A stretch of DNA of 64,000 nt from JBGRQA01 sp041725895 (GCA_041725895.1 JBGRQA010000024.1:1-64000), one strand, 5' to 3'; positions 1 through 8,520 are shown, counted from the stretch's first letter. Notes: generated by a model from the sequence alone, not told the origin. A program made the numbers and translations.

Positions 1-62
1 CCCTCCAGTATACCTTGGATCGCTTTTTCCTTAAACGAATCATAGTTGAATTTCTTTGTCAT
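1..62 (-). CDS. IS256-family (mutator-type) transposase, N-terminal 20 residues only
   Basis: Reading leftward from the ATG at 62, the frame stays open to the window edge and encodes MTKKFNYDSFKEKAIQGILE followed by Gly. This pattern (F-D/N-x-x-x-F-K-x-x-A-I-x-x-L/I-x-x-G) is the usual start of IS256/mutator transposases, DDE enzymes that move by a circular intermediate. Only the start is visible, so the catalytic triad cannot be checked. The adjoining mtaB lacks its N-terminal third, which is what insertion of such an element would do. The assignment rests on about 20 residues and is moderately sure. Confidence 0.6.
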   Translation of the reverse strand, partial: MTKKFNYDSFKEKAIQGILE

Positions 63-113
63 GGTGCTAAGATATATGCTTTATCAATTCACCCTGACAC
101 AGAGTTATGAACA
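1..113 (-). mobile_element. End of an IS256-family insertion sequence (partial)
   Basis: The leftmost ~113 bases look like one end of an IS256-family element: a transposase start codon reads leftward out of the window from 62, and about 50 bp of non-coding sequence separates it from the point where a recognisable mtaB reading frame resumes (around 115-130). The exact terminus cannot be fixed because the other end and its inverted repeat lie outside. The boundary given is an estimate from the typical distance between an IS256 transposase start and its terminal repeat. Confidence 0.6.
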
Positions 114-990
114 GTCTCTCCATACGCGAAGCATGATCAAAATTCAGGATGGTTGCGACAATTTCTGCACCTTCTGTATTATTCCGGAGGTTCGGGGAAG
201 GGCACAAAGCCGTCCCCTTGAGGATATTCTGAACAATATCCGAAAAGTTATTCAGTATGGCTCCCGTGAAGTTGTCCTTACCGGCGTCAATATAGGTCGC
301 TATGAATTTGAGGAGCACAAATTTGAGGATTTGTTGGCCAAAATTCTGGAATTGGAGGGTAATTTCAGGGTTCGGATCTCCTCTATCGAACCCGAAGGCA
401 TAGGAGATAAGTTTTACACCCTATTGAATCATCCCAAATTAACACCGCATTTGCACCTCTGCTTGCAAAGCGGTTCAGACCCGTTGCTGATGCGAATGCG
501 AAGAATGTACAATATTAAGACGTACAAAGAGATTGTTGCAAAAGCAAAAACCGTTCGACCGGATTTCAATTTCACTACTGATGTTATCGTTGGGTTCCCT
601 GGAGAAACAGATACCGATTTTGCTGCAACATGTGAGATTGTGAAGGAAATTGGGTTCAGTCATGTTCACACATTCAAGTATTCCATTCGAAGAGGTACCC
701 GAGCCGAAAGGATGAAAAATCAAGTCCCTGAACAATTGAAAAATAAGCGAAGTGAACTGATGCGTGAGATTGCAGAGAAATGCAAACTTGAATATCGCAA
801 AGAATTCATTGGTAAGAAACAATGTGTTTTGGTTGAAAAAATAAAGGATGGTATAGCCTATGGGTATGGGGAACACTACCTTCCGGTTATGATAACAGGA
901 AGCGGGATGGAAAAGAATTGCTTCTACAATGTCTTGATAAGGGAAATTGATGAAAACGAAGATCCTGTTCTTATCGGGGAACTTTGTTAA
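61..990 (+). pseudogene. mtaB: 5'-truncated tRNA methylthiotransferase (MtaB), interrupted by an IS256 end
   Basis: The product would be the radical-SAM enzyme that adds a methylthio group to t6A37 of tRNA. The radical-SAM cluster motif (CDNFCTFC, right after KIQDG, which favours MtaB over RimO) and the SAM-binding region (LTGVNIG) are intact, and a TRAM-like tail follows. The N-terminal MTTase domain of roughly 130 residues with its three cluster cysteines is missing. An in-frame stop at 43-45 and a leftward transposase start at 62 sit directly upstream, so the first 20 or so residues of the open frame are probably insertion-sequence DNA. A truncated protein could be made from ATG 61 but should be inactive. 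If another copy exists elsewhere, this may simply be a remnant. Confidence 0.75.
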
Positions 991-1053
991 ACTCTATTCA
1001 TTTGATTCGTCAGTAATGATGAAGCGTTTTTCTATCCGGAACCTGAAAAAGAA

Positions 1054-1081
1054 AAGCCCAAAGACCTAGATCTTTGGGCTT
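1054..1081. terminator. Bidirectional intrinsic terminator between mtaB and the stress protein gene
   Basis: An 11-bp perfect inverted repeat (AAGCCCAAAGA / TCTTTGGGCTT) with a 6-nt loop lies between two converging genes. A-rich sequence on the left and a short T run on the right suit use in both directions. Confidence 0.75.
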
Positions 1082-1096
1082 TACCGACTGGATTGA

Positions 1097-2221
1097 TCAA
1101 TGGAAAATCAAAATCGGCATATGAGTACTGATAAACAACTTTCTGGACATCTGACCAAAGAACAAGCGCTCCAAAAGATTGTGCTTTCGGGCCGTAATAG
1201 CAATCATTCCTATTTCATTTTCATGTGTATACTGCTCAATACCCTTTTGCTTCTCCTCCATGTGAAGCACCTTACAATTAACATTTACGTCTCCAAAGGT
1301 CTTCTTAAAATATTTGCGAAGTATTTCCATGCGATGCTCTTCCCATGGATCCTCTTCTTCCTCTTCCTCAAAATGAACACAATGAATTCTCATATCATAG
1401 GGCTGAACCAGATACTTCAGTCTTGCAATAGCCTTAAAATCGGACTTATCGAAATTGGTGGCATACATGATGTTGTCAATATCCTCCAGATTCTTATAAT
1501 CTCCCTGATCCGATAACACCAGGATCGGCACCTTGGCTTCCTCTATCACCTGGGAAACTACACTTCCCAATAGATTGCTGGTTCCTGCGGTTTCCCCCCG
1601 ACTTCCCATAATAATAATATCCGGTTGGTACTTTTTTGCCATGCCCAATATTTCTCCTGCAACGGTACCCCCACTGAGTGCATAATCTACTTCTACTCCC
1701 TCAATTTCTTCCTTTTCTACGCGATTGCGCAACTCGTAATACAGTTCCTTTATTTTGGCCTTGGCATTCTTTTCCACTTCAGAGAGCACTTCCACAACCG
1801 TTGCATTGTAGGTGTAGCTATCAGAAAAGGGAACAGTTTCAACCGCTGAAGCAAAATAAGTGTGAAACAGAAGGATGTCTGCCTTGAACTTTTTTGCCAT
1901 ATCCAGGGCATAATCACAAAGGCGGGGCGAAAAATCGGAGAAATCCACCGGAACGAGAATCCGGTTGACATCAATTTTCACCTCCGGAACATCTTCTTCC
2001 AATCCTTCTTTGGCATAAGTTAATTCCAATTCATCAATTACTTTCAGAGCCTTGGCAAGATCCTCACCTCGAATTCGTACCTTTACTCCGCCGGCAACAG
2101 CAGATTGTATCAGGTTTACGTTTTTGAGGAAACATTCGATGTTCTCTGATTGCAAACGGGCCTTCAATAGTTCAGCTCGTGAATAGCTACAAGTGGCTAG
2201 TGTTACGATTCGGTCCTTCAT
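1097..2221 (-). CDS. Universal stress protein with N-terminal DUF2007-like domain and two USP domains
   Basis: This 374-residue cytoplasmic protein starts with a DUF2007-like signal-transducing module (residues ~5-70, ATCSYSRAELLKARLQSENI). A typical USP domain follows from ~88 (ILVPVDFSDFS), ending in the nucleotide-loop signature GSRGETAGTSNLLGSV near 205-222. A second, diverged USP-like half runs from ~245 and lacks a clear G-x2-G-x9-G loop. Tandem UspA proteins are common in Bacteroidota and respond to starvation or oxygen stress; no specific role can be read here. It is monocistronic, converging on mtaB. Confidence 0.8.
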   Translation of the reverse strand: MKDRIVTLATCSYSRAELLKARLQSENIECFLKNVNLIQSAVAGGVKVRIRGEDLAKALKVIDELELTYAKEGLEEDVPEVKIDVNRILVPVDFSDFSPRLCDYALDMAKKFKADILLFHTYFASAVETVPFSDSYTYNATVVEVLSEVEKNAKAKIKELYYELRNRVEKEEIEGVEVDYALSGGTVAGEILGMAKKYQPDIIIMGSRGETAGTSNLLGSVVSQVIEEAKVPILVLSDQGDYKNLEDIDNIMYATNFDKSDFKAIARLKYLVQPYDMRIHCVHFEEEEEEDPWEEHRMEILRKYFKKTFGDVNVNCKVLHMEEKQKGIEQYTHENEIGMIAITARKHNLLERLFFGQMSRKLFISTHMPILIFH

Positions 2222-2414
2222 GCTTTAGGGATTAAGGTTTATGACTTCATTTAGAAGTTACAAAATTTTCTGTTCCGGCACAAATGATCCATTGAATGCA
2301 ATAAAAGATTATCAAGCATCTGAGTAGCAAAAGCAATTCGTGATCTAAATTTTATACTTTTTGCAGAAAAATGGAGAAAACACAAGCTTTCCATTTAATT
2401 TTAAACTTCATATC

Positions 2415-2445
2415 TTTGATAAATACAAAAGAATCGCTACTTTTG
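2415..2445 (+). promoter_or_regulatory. Promoter of rpsF-rpsR-rplI
   Basis: A consensus Bacteroidota promoter: -33 TTTG at 2415-2418, a 19-nt spacer, and -7 TACTTTTG at 2438-2445. It is followed by a leader of about 45 nt before rpsF, the right place for the ribosomal-protein operon. Confidence 0.85.
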
Positions 2446-2497
2446 CGGCTCAATTGAAGTTTTTTAATTAATCATTCTTTAATTTAAAAAGAGAATT

Positions 2498-2848
2498 ATG
2501 TTGAATCATTATGAAACCGTTTTCATTGTAACTCCCGTTTTATCTGAAGCTCAGGTAAAGGAAGCGGTAGAAAAATTCAAGGCTCTTATCACCGAAAATG
2601 GCGGTAAGATTGATCACGAAGAGAATTGGGGTCTTCGCAAACTGGCTTATCCTATTCAAAAGAAAACCACTGGTTTCTACCAGTTGTTGCAATTTGATGC
2701 TCCAGGCGATTTGATCGAGAAATTGGAAGTTAACTACAGACGTGATGAGAAAATCATTCGTTTCTTGACTTTCAAACTGGACAAGTATGCTCACGAGTAT
2801 GCATTAAAAAGAAGAGGTAACCTTAAAGAAACTAAAGAGGAGAAATAA
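2498..2848 (+). CDS. rpsF: Ribosomal protein bS6
   Basis: The 116-residue product matches the normal length of bS6, which binds 16S rRNA in the platform of the small subunit together with S18. The start MLNHYETVFIVTPVLSE and the downstream WGLRKLAYPI segment are typical of the family. It is the first gene of the rpsF-rpsR-rplI operon, a standard bacterial order, and sits 50 nt after a strong Bacteroidota promoter. Codon use is typical of highly expressed genes. Confidence 0.97.
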   Translation: MLNHYETVFIVTPVLSEAQVKEAVEKFKALITENGGKIDHEENWGLRKLAYPIQKKTTGFYQLLQFDAPGDLIEKLEVNYRRDEKIIRFLTFKLDKYAHEYALKRRGNLKETKEEK

Positions 2849-2851
2849 GTC

Positions 2852-3121
2852 ATGGCACAGAACCAATCAGAAATCAGATACTTAACCCCAGTATCTGTAG
2901 AGATCAAAAAGAAAAAATACTGTCGTTTCAAAAAGAACAAGATCAAGTACATTGATTACAAAGATCCTGAGTTTTTGAAAAAATTCCTTAACGAACAAGG
3001 TAAAATTTTACCTCGTCGTATTACCGGTACTTCTTTAAAGTATCAAAGAAAAGTGGCTACTGCCGTTAAGCGTGCTCGTCACCTGGCTTTGCTGCCTTAC
3101 GTAACTGATATGATGAAATAA
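2852..3121 (+). CDS. rpsR: Ribosomal protein bS18
   Basis: This 89-residue basic protein carries the bS18 core (YIDYKDPEFLKKFLNEQGKI, then RRITGTSLKYQRK and VKRARHLALLPY). It is the S6 partner on the 30S platform. The gene starts 3 nt after the rpsF stop, so the two are translationally linked. Of cysteines only C28 is present, so a zinc-binding form is unlikely. Confidence 0.97.
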   Translation: MAQNQSEIRYLTPVSVEIKKKKYCRFKKNKIKYIDYKDPEFLKKFLNEQGKILPRRITGTSLKYQRKVATAVKRARHLALLPYVTDMMK

Positions 3122-3144
3122 TCTTTAAAGAAGGAGGAAACGAA

Positions 3145-3588
3145 ATGGAAGTAATCTTAAATCAAGACATTCATAACCTAGGTTATAAGAATGACATCGT
3201 AACAGTAAAAGATGGTTACGGAAGAAACTACCTGATTCCTAAAGGTATTGCTACTTTGGCTACTGTATCAGCGAAGAAGATGCACGCTGAAAACATGAAG
3301 CAAAGAGCTCACAAGGAAGAAAAAATCAAGAACGAAGCATTAGAACTTGCTAAGCAACTGGAAGCTGTTACTCTTTCATTGGGTGCTAAAACCAGCTCTA
3401 CTGGTAAGATCTTTGGTTCTGTAAACAACATTCAGATTGCTGAAGCTTTGACTGCTAAGGGATTTGAAATTGATCGTCGATTGATTTCTATCAAAGATGC
3501 TGTTAAGGAAGTAGGAAAACACACTGCTACCATTAAACTGCACAAAGAAGTTAAGGTAGAAATTACATTTGAAGTTGTTTCTGAATAA
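3145..3588 (+). CDS. rplI: Ribosomal protein bL9
   Basis: The 147-residue product has the bL9 N-terminal domain (MEVILNQDIHNLGYKNDIVTV, then VKDGYGRNYLIPKG), the connecting charged helix, and the C-terminal domain ending in a beta-rich segment. L9 stabilises the L1 stalk region and helps keep frame. A strong Shine-Dalgarno-like AAGGAGG precedes the start, which is uncommon in this window. It is the last gene of the operon, with a terminator 68 nt downstream. Confidence 0.97.
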   Translation: MEVILNQDIHNLGYKNDIVTVKDGYGRNYLIPKGIATLATVSAKKMHAENMKQRAHKEEKIKNEALELAKQLEAVTLSLGAKTSSTGKIFGSVNNIQIAEALTAKGFEIDRRLISIKDAVKEVGKHTATIKLHKEVKVEITFEVVSE

Positions 3589-3655
3589 GACTTCGTATTT
3601 TATTAAAAATTAAGTTTTAACAGACAGACTTAACGCTTTTTCAAACAAACATATG

Positions 3656-3689
3656 AACCACTCCGATTAACGCTCGGGGTGGTTTTTTT
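3656..3689 (+). terminator. Intrinsic terminator of the ribosomal protein operon
   Basis: A hairpin with arms AACCACTCCGA and CTCGGGGTGGTT (one G-T pair) is directly followed by seven T residues. Confidence 0.85.
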
Positions 3690-3925
3690 GTATCTTTTAG
3701 ATAATGATACTCTATAGATCCGCTTAATAAAATGGTTGTGAACATACTTTTTTTAGCGGATCATTAAGCCATATCTCTACTTCTACTGTACTCTCCCCTA
3801 ATTTACTAGTACGCCTTCACCTCCCCGCTCCTGGATTTACGCGCTGCTCCAACATTTCAAACAAGAACCCAATGTCTTTTTTTTCTCTTCAATTTGCCTA
3901 ACTTTGGGGTTTCAATCGAATTTTT
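3690..3925. other. Non-coding gap before cobK with an 8-bp inverted repeat
   Basis: No gene is visible. An inverted repeat GATCCGCT (3717-3724) and AGCGGATC (3755-3762) encloses a 30-nt A/T-rich loop. No cobalamin riboswitch motifs were found here, although the next two genes belong to corrin synthesis. A weak promoter for cobK is presumably present but could not be pinned down. Confidence 0.4.
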
Positions 3926-4705
3926 ATGATACTTGTATTTGGAGGAACCACTGAAGGCAGGGCTATTGCCAAACTTCTGGATGAAATGAGCCAACCTTAT
4001 TTCTATTCTACAAAAACGACTTTACAGAACTTGAATTTGCGTTATGGTAAGGCTGTACATGGAGGAATGAATCGAAAGCAAATGGAATATTTTTGCATTG
4101 CCAATAAGATCAATCTGATTTTAAATGGAAGTCACCCCTTTGCCCAAATTCTGCATAAAACTATCGGAGAAGTTGCTCTGGAGCTTCAAATTCCTGTGCT
4201 TCGCCTTGAACGGAAGTTTCCTGAAAGGCTGGACCACGATAAGCTGATCTACCTGAACGATTACGAGGAGGCTCTTGATTACCTGAATCAGCACAGTATA
4301 CAACGATTGCTGGCTTTAACCGGAGTACAAACAATTCCCCACCTGAAAGCCTATTGGAGTAGGTATCAGTGCTGGTTTCGAATTCTGGATCGTGATGAAT
4401 CCTACCAAAAGGCTGAAGAATACGGATTTCCCAATCGGTTTCTAATTGGGGAAACACCGGTGGATTCAATTGAATATGAAATGGAAATGATCCAAAAATT
4501 TCAACCCCAAGCCGTACTAACCAAAGAGAGTGGTCTTTCGGGGTATTTCCTCAACAAAATGGAAGCTGCAAAACGCTCGGGAGTAACTCTTTTGATTATC
4601 AAACGCCCTGAACTGCCTGTGAACTTCCGTTGTGTCTATTCCTTGGAAGAGCTACAAAAACATTTGTCTCTTTTGAATTCAACCACTCTAAATTGCAAAT
4701 CATAG
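3926..4705 (+). CDS. cobK: Precorrin-6A / cobalt-precorrin-6A reductase
   Basis: The product reduces precorrin-6A (or cobalt-precorrin-6A in the anaerobic route, CbiJ) to the dihydro form with NAD(P)H. The N-terminal glycine-rich nucleotide loop is plain (MILVFGGTTEGRAIAKLL), followed by the family's NLILNGSHPFA segment near residue 66 and the C-terminal VLTKESGLSGYF motif near 198-209. At 259 residues it has the usual length. It lies 1 nt upstream of cbiD, a normal pairing of anaerobic corrin genes; the neighbouring cbiD favours the cobalt-early pathway, so CbiJ is an equally valid name. Confidence 0.9.
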   Translation: MILVFGGTTEGRAIAKLLDEMSQPYFYSTKTTLQNLNLRYGKAVHGGMNRKQMEYFCIANKINLILNGSHPFAQILHKTIGEVALELQIPVLRLERKFPERLDHDKLIYLNDYEEALDYLNQHSIQRLLALTGVQTIPHLKAYWSRYQCWFRILDRDESYQKAEEYGFPNRFLIGETPVDSIEYEMEMIQKFQPQAVLTKESGLSGYFLNKMEAAKRSGVTLLIIKRPELPVNFRCVYSLEELQKHLSLLNSTTLNCKS

Positions 4706-4706
4706 T

Positions 4707-5798
4707 ATGAGTTTACGCGCTATTCCGGAGGGTCCCCTACGACATGGTTATACAACCGGGGCCACTGCTACTGCTGCTGCAAAAGCAGCTTTACTAGCCC
4801 TTTTACAACAATCAAAAGTAGAAAACATACAAATCAGCCTTCCCCGAGGGGAAAAGGTTTATTTTAAGGTCCCATTTTGCAAATTCTCAGCCACTGAAGC
4901 AACCTGTAAGGTCATCAAGAATGGAGGTGATGATCCGGACGTTACTCATGGCCTTGAAATTGGTTGCACTATTCACCTGGACGACACCAAGGGAATTCAA
5001 TTTGTGCAGGGAGAAGGTGTTGGTGTGATTACCCTACCCGGATTGGAAATTCCCGTTGGAGAGCCCGCAATTAATCCAGTACCGCGACAAATGATCGGCA
5101 ATGAATTGGAAAACCTTCTGCAAGCCCATGATATGGATTATGGTTTATCTGTTGAAGTATTTGTTCCCAGAGGTCGAGAGATCGCTGAGAAGACCCTGAA
5201 TTCACGCATAGGCATTCAGTACGGCATTTCAATTCTGGGAACGACAGGTATTGTTAAACCCTATTCATCGGAAAGCTTTATTGCCGCCATTAACCAGGGT
5301 GTTGATGTGGCAACCAGAAACGGTTATAAAAAAATTGTTATAAATTCCGGAGGTCGCAGCGAACGCTTCCTAAAAAAACGTTTTCCCCACTTGGCCGACG
5401 TAGCCTTTGTTCAATATGGAAACTGGATTGGAGATACGCTAAATAAGCTTAGCAATTCCGATGCCCAACAGGTGTATATGGGGATCATGCTGGGAAAAGC
5501 GGTAAAGCTAGCCGAAGGCAACCTGGATACTCACAGCCGAAATGTCCTGATGAATACGGAATTCATGAAAAAAATTGCCCTGGAGTGCAATTATCCGCCA
5601 CTACTTTGTGATAAAGTTGAAAGCTTGAAACTGGCTCGTAATCTGACGGATATCTTCCCATTTGAGGAACAGGAAGCTTACTATCTGAAATTAGGAGAAT
5701 ATTGCCACCGTACCTGTGCTCCTCTCATCAGGGGATTTAATTTTACGATCCTGCTTATGGATTTGGATGGCAATATAATTGAAGTACCGGCTCCTTAG
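4707..5798 (+). CDS. cbiD: Cobalt-precorrin-5B C(1)-methyltransferase
   Basis: CbiD methylates C1 of cobalt-precorrin-5B in anaerobic B12 synthesis. The 363-residue sequence begins with the signature LRHGYTTGATATAAAKAAL and contains the family blocks VIKNGGDDPDVTHG (~72-85), GVGVITLPGLEIPVGEPAIN and GTTGIVKPYSSESF (~185). It follows cobK at 1 nt and overlaps the end of the convergent crp-type gene by 4 bp. The other corrin ring methylases are not in this window. Confidence 0.95.
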   Translation: MSLRAIPEGPLRHGYTTGATATAAAKAALLALLQQSKVENIQISLPRGEKVYFKVPFCKFSATEATCKVIKNGGDDPDVTHGLEIGCTIHLDDTKGIQFVQGEGVGVITLPGLEIPVGEPAINPVPRQMIGNELENLLQAHDMDYGLSVEVFVPRGREIAEKTLNSRIGIQYGISILGTTGIVKPYSSESFIAAINQGVDVATRNGYKKIVINSGGRSERFLKKRFPHLADVAFVQYGNWIGDTLNKLSNSDAQQVYMGIMLGKAVKLAEGNLDTHSRNVLMNTEFMKKIALECNYPPLLCDKVESLKLARNLTDIFPFEEQEAYYLKLGEYCHRTCAPLIRGFNFTILLMDLDGNIIEVPAP

Positions 5799-6490
5799 CC
5801 GGCCTTGCTGATTCGAACCAGGCGATCTTCATCCAGTATCTCAATCTGTTTATCCGAAACAGACAAAATGCCCTCCCTGTTGAATTTGGATAAGGTGTTG
5901 ATAACACTCTCTTTGGAGTAGCCAACGGTATCAGCCATTTCCTTCCTGGTGAGAGGCAATCTAAACCGGGAAGCATTGAATATCTTTTGAAAGTCCAGCA
6001 GAAGAATGGCCAGGGCACCATCAATATTCTTACGGGAAAAACGGGTCAGATAATGCACCAGATCATTGGTCAAAGCCGACATGTGCTTCACGATTAATTT
6101 GGCAAATTCACCGTTGGTACGGATAAATTCCTCAAACAGGTTGATATCGATCATGCTTATTCGAGTTTTTTCAAGCGCTACAGCCGAAAAATCAACATTT
6201 GGACTGGCAAAAGTACAAATAATGCCAACGAAATTTTTAGGGGTGAGGATCTTCACTGTTGAAGTCAGACCATCGTTGGTTACATCCAATTTGGCCATCC
6301 CCTCTTCGATGAAGAGAATATGACTGGCTACAAACCCCTGTTTAATAATGGTCTCCCCCTTTAGGAAAACCAATTCGGTTTTATGATTGTTCCAAAGTTC
6401 CTTTTCTTCATCTGAAAGTGCATTCAAACAATCCTGAGCCAAAACACAGGCAGAAGTTCCTTTTATCTTTTCCCTTAGGAATATATTCAT
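5795..6490 (-). CDS. Crp/Fnr-family transcriptional regulator
   Basis: The 231-residue protein has an N-terminal cyclic-nucleotide-like beta-roll (residues ~30-120, with FLKGETIIKQGFVASHILFI) and a C-terminal winged helix with the recognition segment RKEMADTVGYSKESVINTLSKF (the part RKEMADTVGYSKES at ~183-196). Only two cysteines occur near the N terminus (C15 and C22), too few for an Fnr-type 4Fe-4S cluster, so its signal is unknown. It is divergent from the osmC-like gene. A perfect palindrome around its own -7 box (6528-6551) suggests autoregulation. Confidence 0.85.
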   Translation of the reverse strand: MNIFLREKIKGTSACVLAQDCLNALSDEEKELWNNHKTELVFLKGETIIKQGFVASHILFIEEGMAKLDVTNDGLTSTVKILTPKNFVGIICTFASPNVDFSAVALEKTRISMIDINLFEEFIRTNGEFAKLIVKHMSALTNDLVHYLTRFSRKNIDGALAILLLDFQKIFNASRFRLPLTRKEMADTVGYSKESVINTLSKFNREGILSVSDKQIEILDEDRLVRISKAG

Positions 6491-6527
6491 AGTTCTATTT
6501 TTGTAATGTCAGAGCTTCCTTTTTCTC

Positions 6528-6551
6528 AAATGATGCAAAATTACATCATTT
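6528..6551 (-). promoter_or_regulatory. Crp-type gene promoter: -7 box enclosed by a perfect palindrome
   Basis: On the minus strand the arms AAATGATG and CATCATTT (8 bp each, perfect) flank exactly the 8-nt sequence TAATTTTG, which fits the Bacteroidota -7 consensus TAnnTTTG. The transcription start would fall about 40 nt before the coding start at 6490. A dimeric regulator bound here would cover the -7 box and repress; the adjacent Crp-type protein is the natural candidate. The -33 element is weak. Confidence 0.6.
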
Positions 6552-6599
6552 CCCCCTAAATACTCCATCTACTGCCATAAAATAGTCAATTGGGAAAGG

Positions 6600-6631
6600 A
6601 TTGGCAGCTGCTTTTAAGTCCCTTATGTTTG
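6600..6631 (+). promoter_or_regulatory. Promoter of the OsmC-family gene
   Basis: -7 element TATGTTTG at 6624-6631, with ATTG at 6600-6603 as the -33 element, 20 nt apart. It lies 37 nt upstream of the coding start, giving a leader of about 30 nt. Confidence 0.7.
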
Positions 6632-6668
6632 TAATAGAAAAAAGAAACAACAAACATACAGTAATACT

Positions 6669-7124
6669 ATGACAGATTTAAAATTCAGGGTAAAAGCCCA
6701 AAGTGCAAATGCAACCAAAACTGTTGTAAAAGCACGTAACTTTGAAATTGTAGTGGACGAACCTGCTGATTTGGGTGGAACCAATGAAGGAGCCAATCCT
6801 GTTGAATTCGTATTGGCCGCCTATTGTGGTTGCTTGAACGTTATGGCTCATGTTATTGCAAGTGAAATGAAAATAGAGTTGAAAGGGCTCAAAATTGATA
6901 TGGTTGGGGATCTAAATCCAGCCAAGCTATTCGGCCAAGATACCGAAGACCGGGCAGGATACAAGGAGATCAAGGTAAAACTGAAACCGGATTGTGATGC
7001 AGACGAAGACACTCTGAAAAAATGGATGCAACAAGTGCTTGAGCGCTGCCCGGTTGGTGATAACCTTAAAAACATCACCCCAGTTAGCGTAGAATTAAAG
7101 CTTCCCAAAGTGGTACAAGCTTAA
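6669..7124 (+). CDS. OsmC/Ohr-family peroxiredoxin-like protein
   Basis: The 151-residue protein has the OsmC fold pattern: an N-terminal sheet with FEIVVDEP, then GGTNEGANPVEFVLAAYCGC with the first redox cysteine near 57-59, and a C-terminal VLERCPVGDNL with the second conserved cysteine near residue 131. The family reduces organic hydroperoxides with thiol cofactors in the cytoplasm. The paired cysteines support an active enzyme. Its promoter region is shared with the divergent Crp-type regulator, a likely but unproven control link. Confidence 0.85.
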   Translation: MTDLKFRVKAQSANATKTVVKARNFEIVVDEPADLGGTNEGANPVEFVLAAYCGCLNVMAHVIASEMKIELKGLKIDMVGDLNPAKLFGQDTEDRAGYKEIKVKLKPDCDADEDTLKKWMQQVLERCPVGDNLKNITPVSVELKLPKVVQA

Positions 7125-7215
7125 GTGCAACTTTATTATAAGTGATATTCCAATCTAATAAGGAGATCTGTTTTCTCAATTAATTTTGCAGAATAAGAGA
7201 TTTGCTCTCAACGAT

Positions 7216-7250
7216 AAAAGCCGTAAATCCTTCTGATTTCCGGCTTTTTT
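7216..7250 (+). terminator. Intrinsic terminator after the OsmC-family gene
   Basis: A 14-bp stem with one mismatch (AAAAGCCGTAAATC / GATTTCCGGCTTTT) ending in a run of T residues lies 92 nt past the stop codon. Confidence 0.8.
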
Positions 7251-7300
7251 GTTCTTCCATTAGAGCAAATAATTCGACTCTCTGAAAATGTCTTAATTCT

Positions 7301-7873
7301 TTATTGCATGGGTGCACCAAAATCCTGAGTCCAATACTCTCCACTTCGGGCAACACCCATTTCTGTAAAGCTTGCACTCATAATGTTAGCGCAATGCCCC
7401 TTACTTGCAAGCCATCCTTTTACTACAGTTTCTTCCGAGGGATGTCCTTTTGCAATGTTCTCTCCAGCAGCCTTGAAGGTGTATCCTTCCTTTAGTATTC
7501 GATCTCCAAAGCTTTGCCCGTTCTTCGAGGTATGACTGAAATAGTTTAGGGATTCCATGTCCCGGCTATGCTTAAAGGCTGCAGATTCCAGCTGACTGTT
7601 CCACTTCAGAGGTGCAACAGGAGGGTATTTTATACCATCACAACTCACGCCCTTCGTTCTTGCATCATTTACGAGTTGTACCATCTTTTGAATGTCCAAT
7701 TGATTTCCTTCAAGTGGAACAAGCTCGCTCTCCTCTTCTGAAGATTCCTGGCCTGTCTCCTCCTCAATGGTTTCCATATTCTCTGGAAGAAAATCCTCTT
7801 TTTCACTGCCATCACAAGCTTCCATCCCCAAAAGAAACAGAAAGATCCAAAACATTGCTATGTGCTTATTCAT
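7301..7873 (-). CDS. CAP (SCP/PR-1) domain lipoprotein
   Basis: The N terminus has a hydrophobic stretch ending in LGMEAC, a lipobox-like site around residues 16-20, so the protein is probably a lipoprotein. An acidic linker (residues ~24-53) follows. The CAP domain occupies ~65-190, with the conserved LKWNSQLESAAFKHSRDM helix, the SHTSKNGQSFGDRI segment and AGENIAKG, ending near the family's GHCANIM and WTQDFG strands. CAP domains in bacteria have diverse, mostly unknown roles. It stands alone. Confidence 0.85.
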   Translation of the reverse strand: MNKHIAMFWIFLFLLGMEACDGSEKEDFLPENMETIEEETGQESSEEESELVPLEGNQLDIQKMVQLVNDARTKGVSCDGIKYPPVAPLKWNSQLESAAFKHSRDMESLNYFSHTSKNGQSFGDRILKEGYTFKAAGENIAKGHPSEETVVKGWLASKGHCANIMSASFTEMGVARSGEYWTQDFGAPMQ

Positions 7874-8463
7874 TGATTGTACTGATTTTTAATTATTTTA
7901 TTTGGTCTCTATCGGATTTTTTATCGGTAAACAGTAGATCCTATATCTTAAGGGTATTGCCATTGTAACAATATCAACATCCTAATTCACGCGAAACTAT
8001 TGTACTGTTGCTTTTCTAATTCCCATCCACACCTAGGCTTTACAAGCCAATCTCTACACCTGATACCAAAAGTTGATTGATGAAGTTGAAAAGCTTTTCG
8101 TTGGCAATACGTTATATAAAAATTGGTTTATTCAAAACCAATTAGGAATTACTCAGAAAACAATCACCCTACAACAATCCCAATAGAACCTAATTTAATG
8201 TTTTGATTAGGTTGTACGGCCTTCAAGATAGAAAGAAATCCATTACACTCAAGACTACGAAAAAACTCATAGGTCTACAGAATGTTTTATGAAAATTCAT
8301 CTTTCATTTATTTGGTCCCCTTAAGTCATTCTGAAACACAAATTAGAAGAATGACCTGCAATCCATTATGGGCTCATCTATCTTTTTATTGAGCCGTGTT
8401 TGGATACCAATAGGGTAAAACTGTTAAAAAATACAAAAATTGTTAATACAGGAAGTGAAGCAT
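7874..8463. other. Gene-free stretch without recognised features
   Basis: About 590 bp of A/T-rich sequence between two leftward genes. I see no convincing reading frame, repeat, tRNA or riboswitch. It must hold the promoter of the CAP lipoprotein gene near its left end, but no clear TAnnTTTG element was found there. Confidence 0.4.
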
Positions 8464-8495
8464 AAAAAAAGGCAGAAGTTTCATCCTTCTGCCTT
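8464..8495 (-). terminator. Intrinsic terminator of the small membrane protein gene
   Basis: A perfect 10-bp stem (AAGGCAGAAG / CTTCTGCCTT) with a 7-nt loop; on the minus strand it is followed by a T run. It lies 26 nt past the stop of the gene ending at 8521. Confidence 0.85.
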
Positions 8496-8520
8496 GCTTT
8501 ATTTCTGTAGTAAAAACTTT

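Noticed and set aside
46..61. TTG 46 as the true mtaB start
   Set aside because: This part is IS-derived, and the mtaB N-terminal domain is missing altogether.
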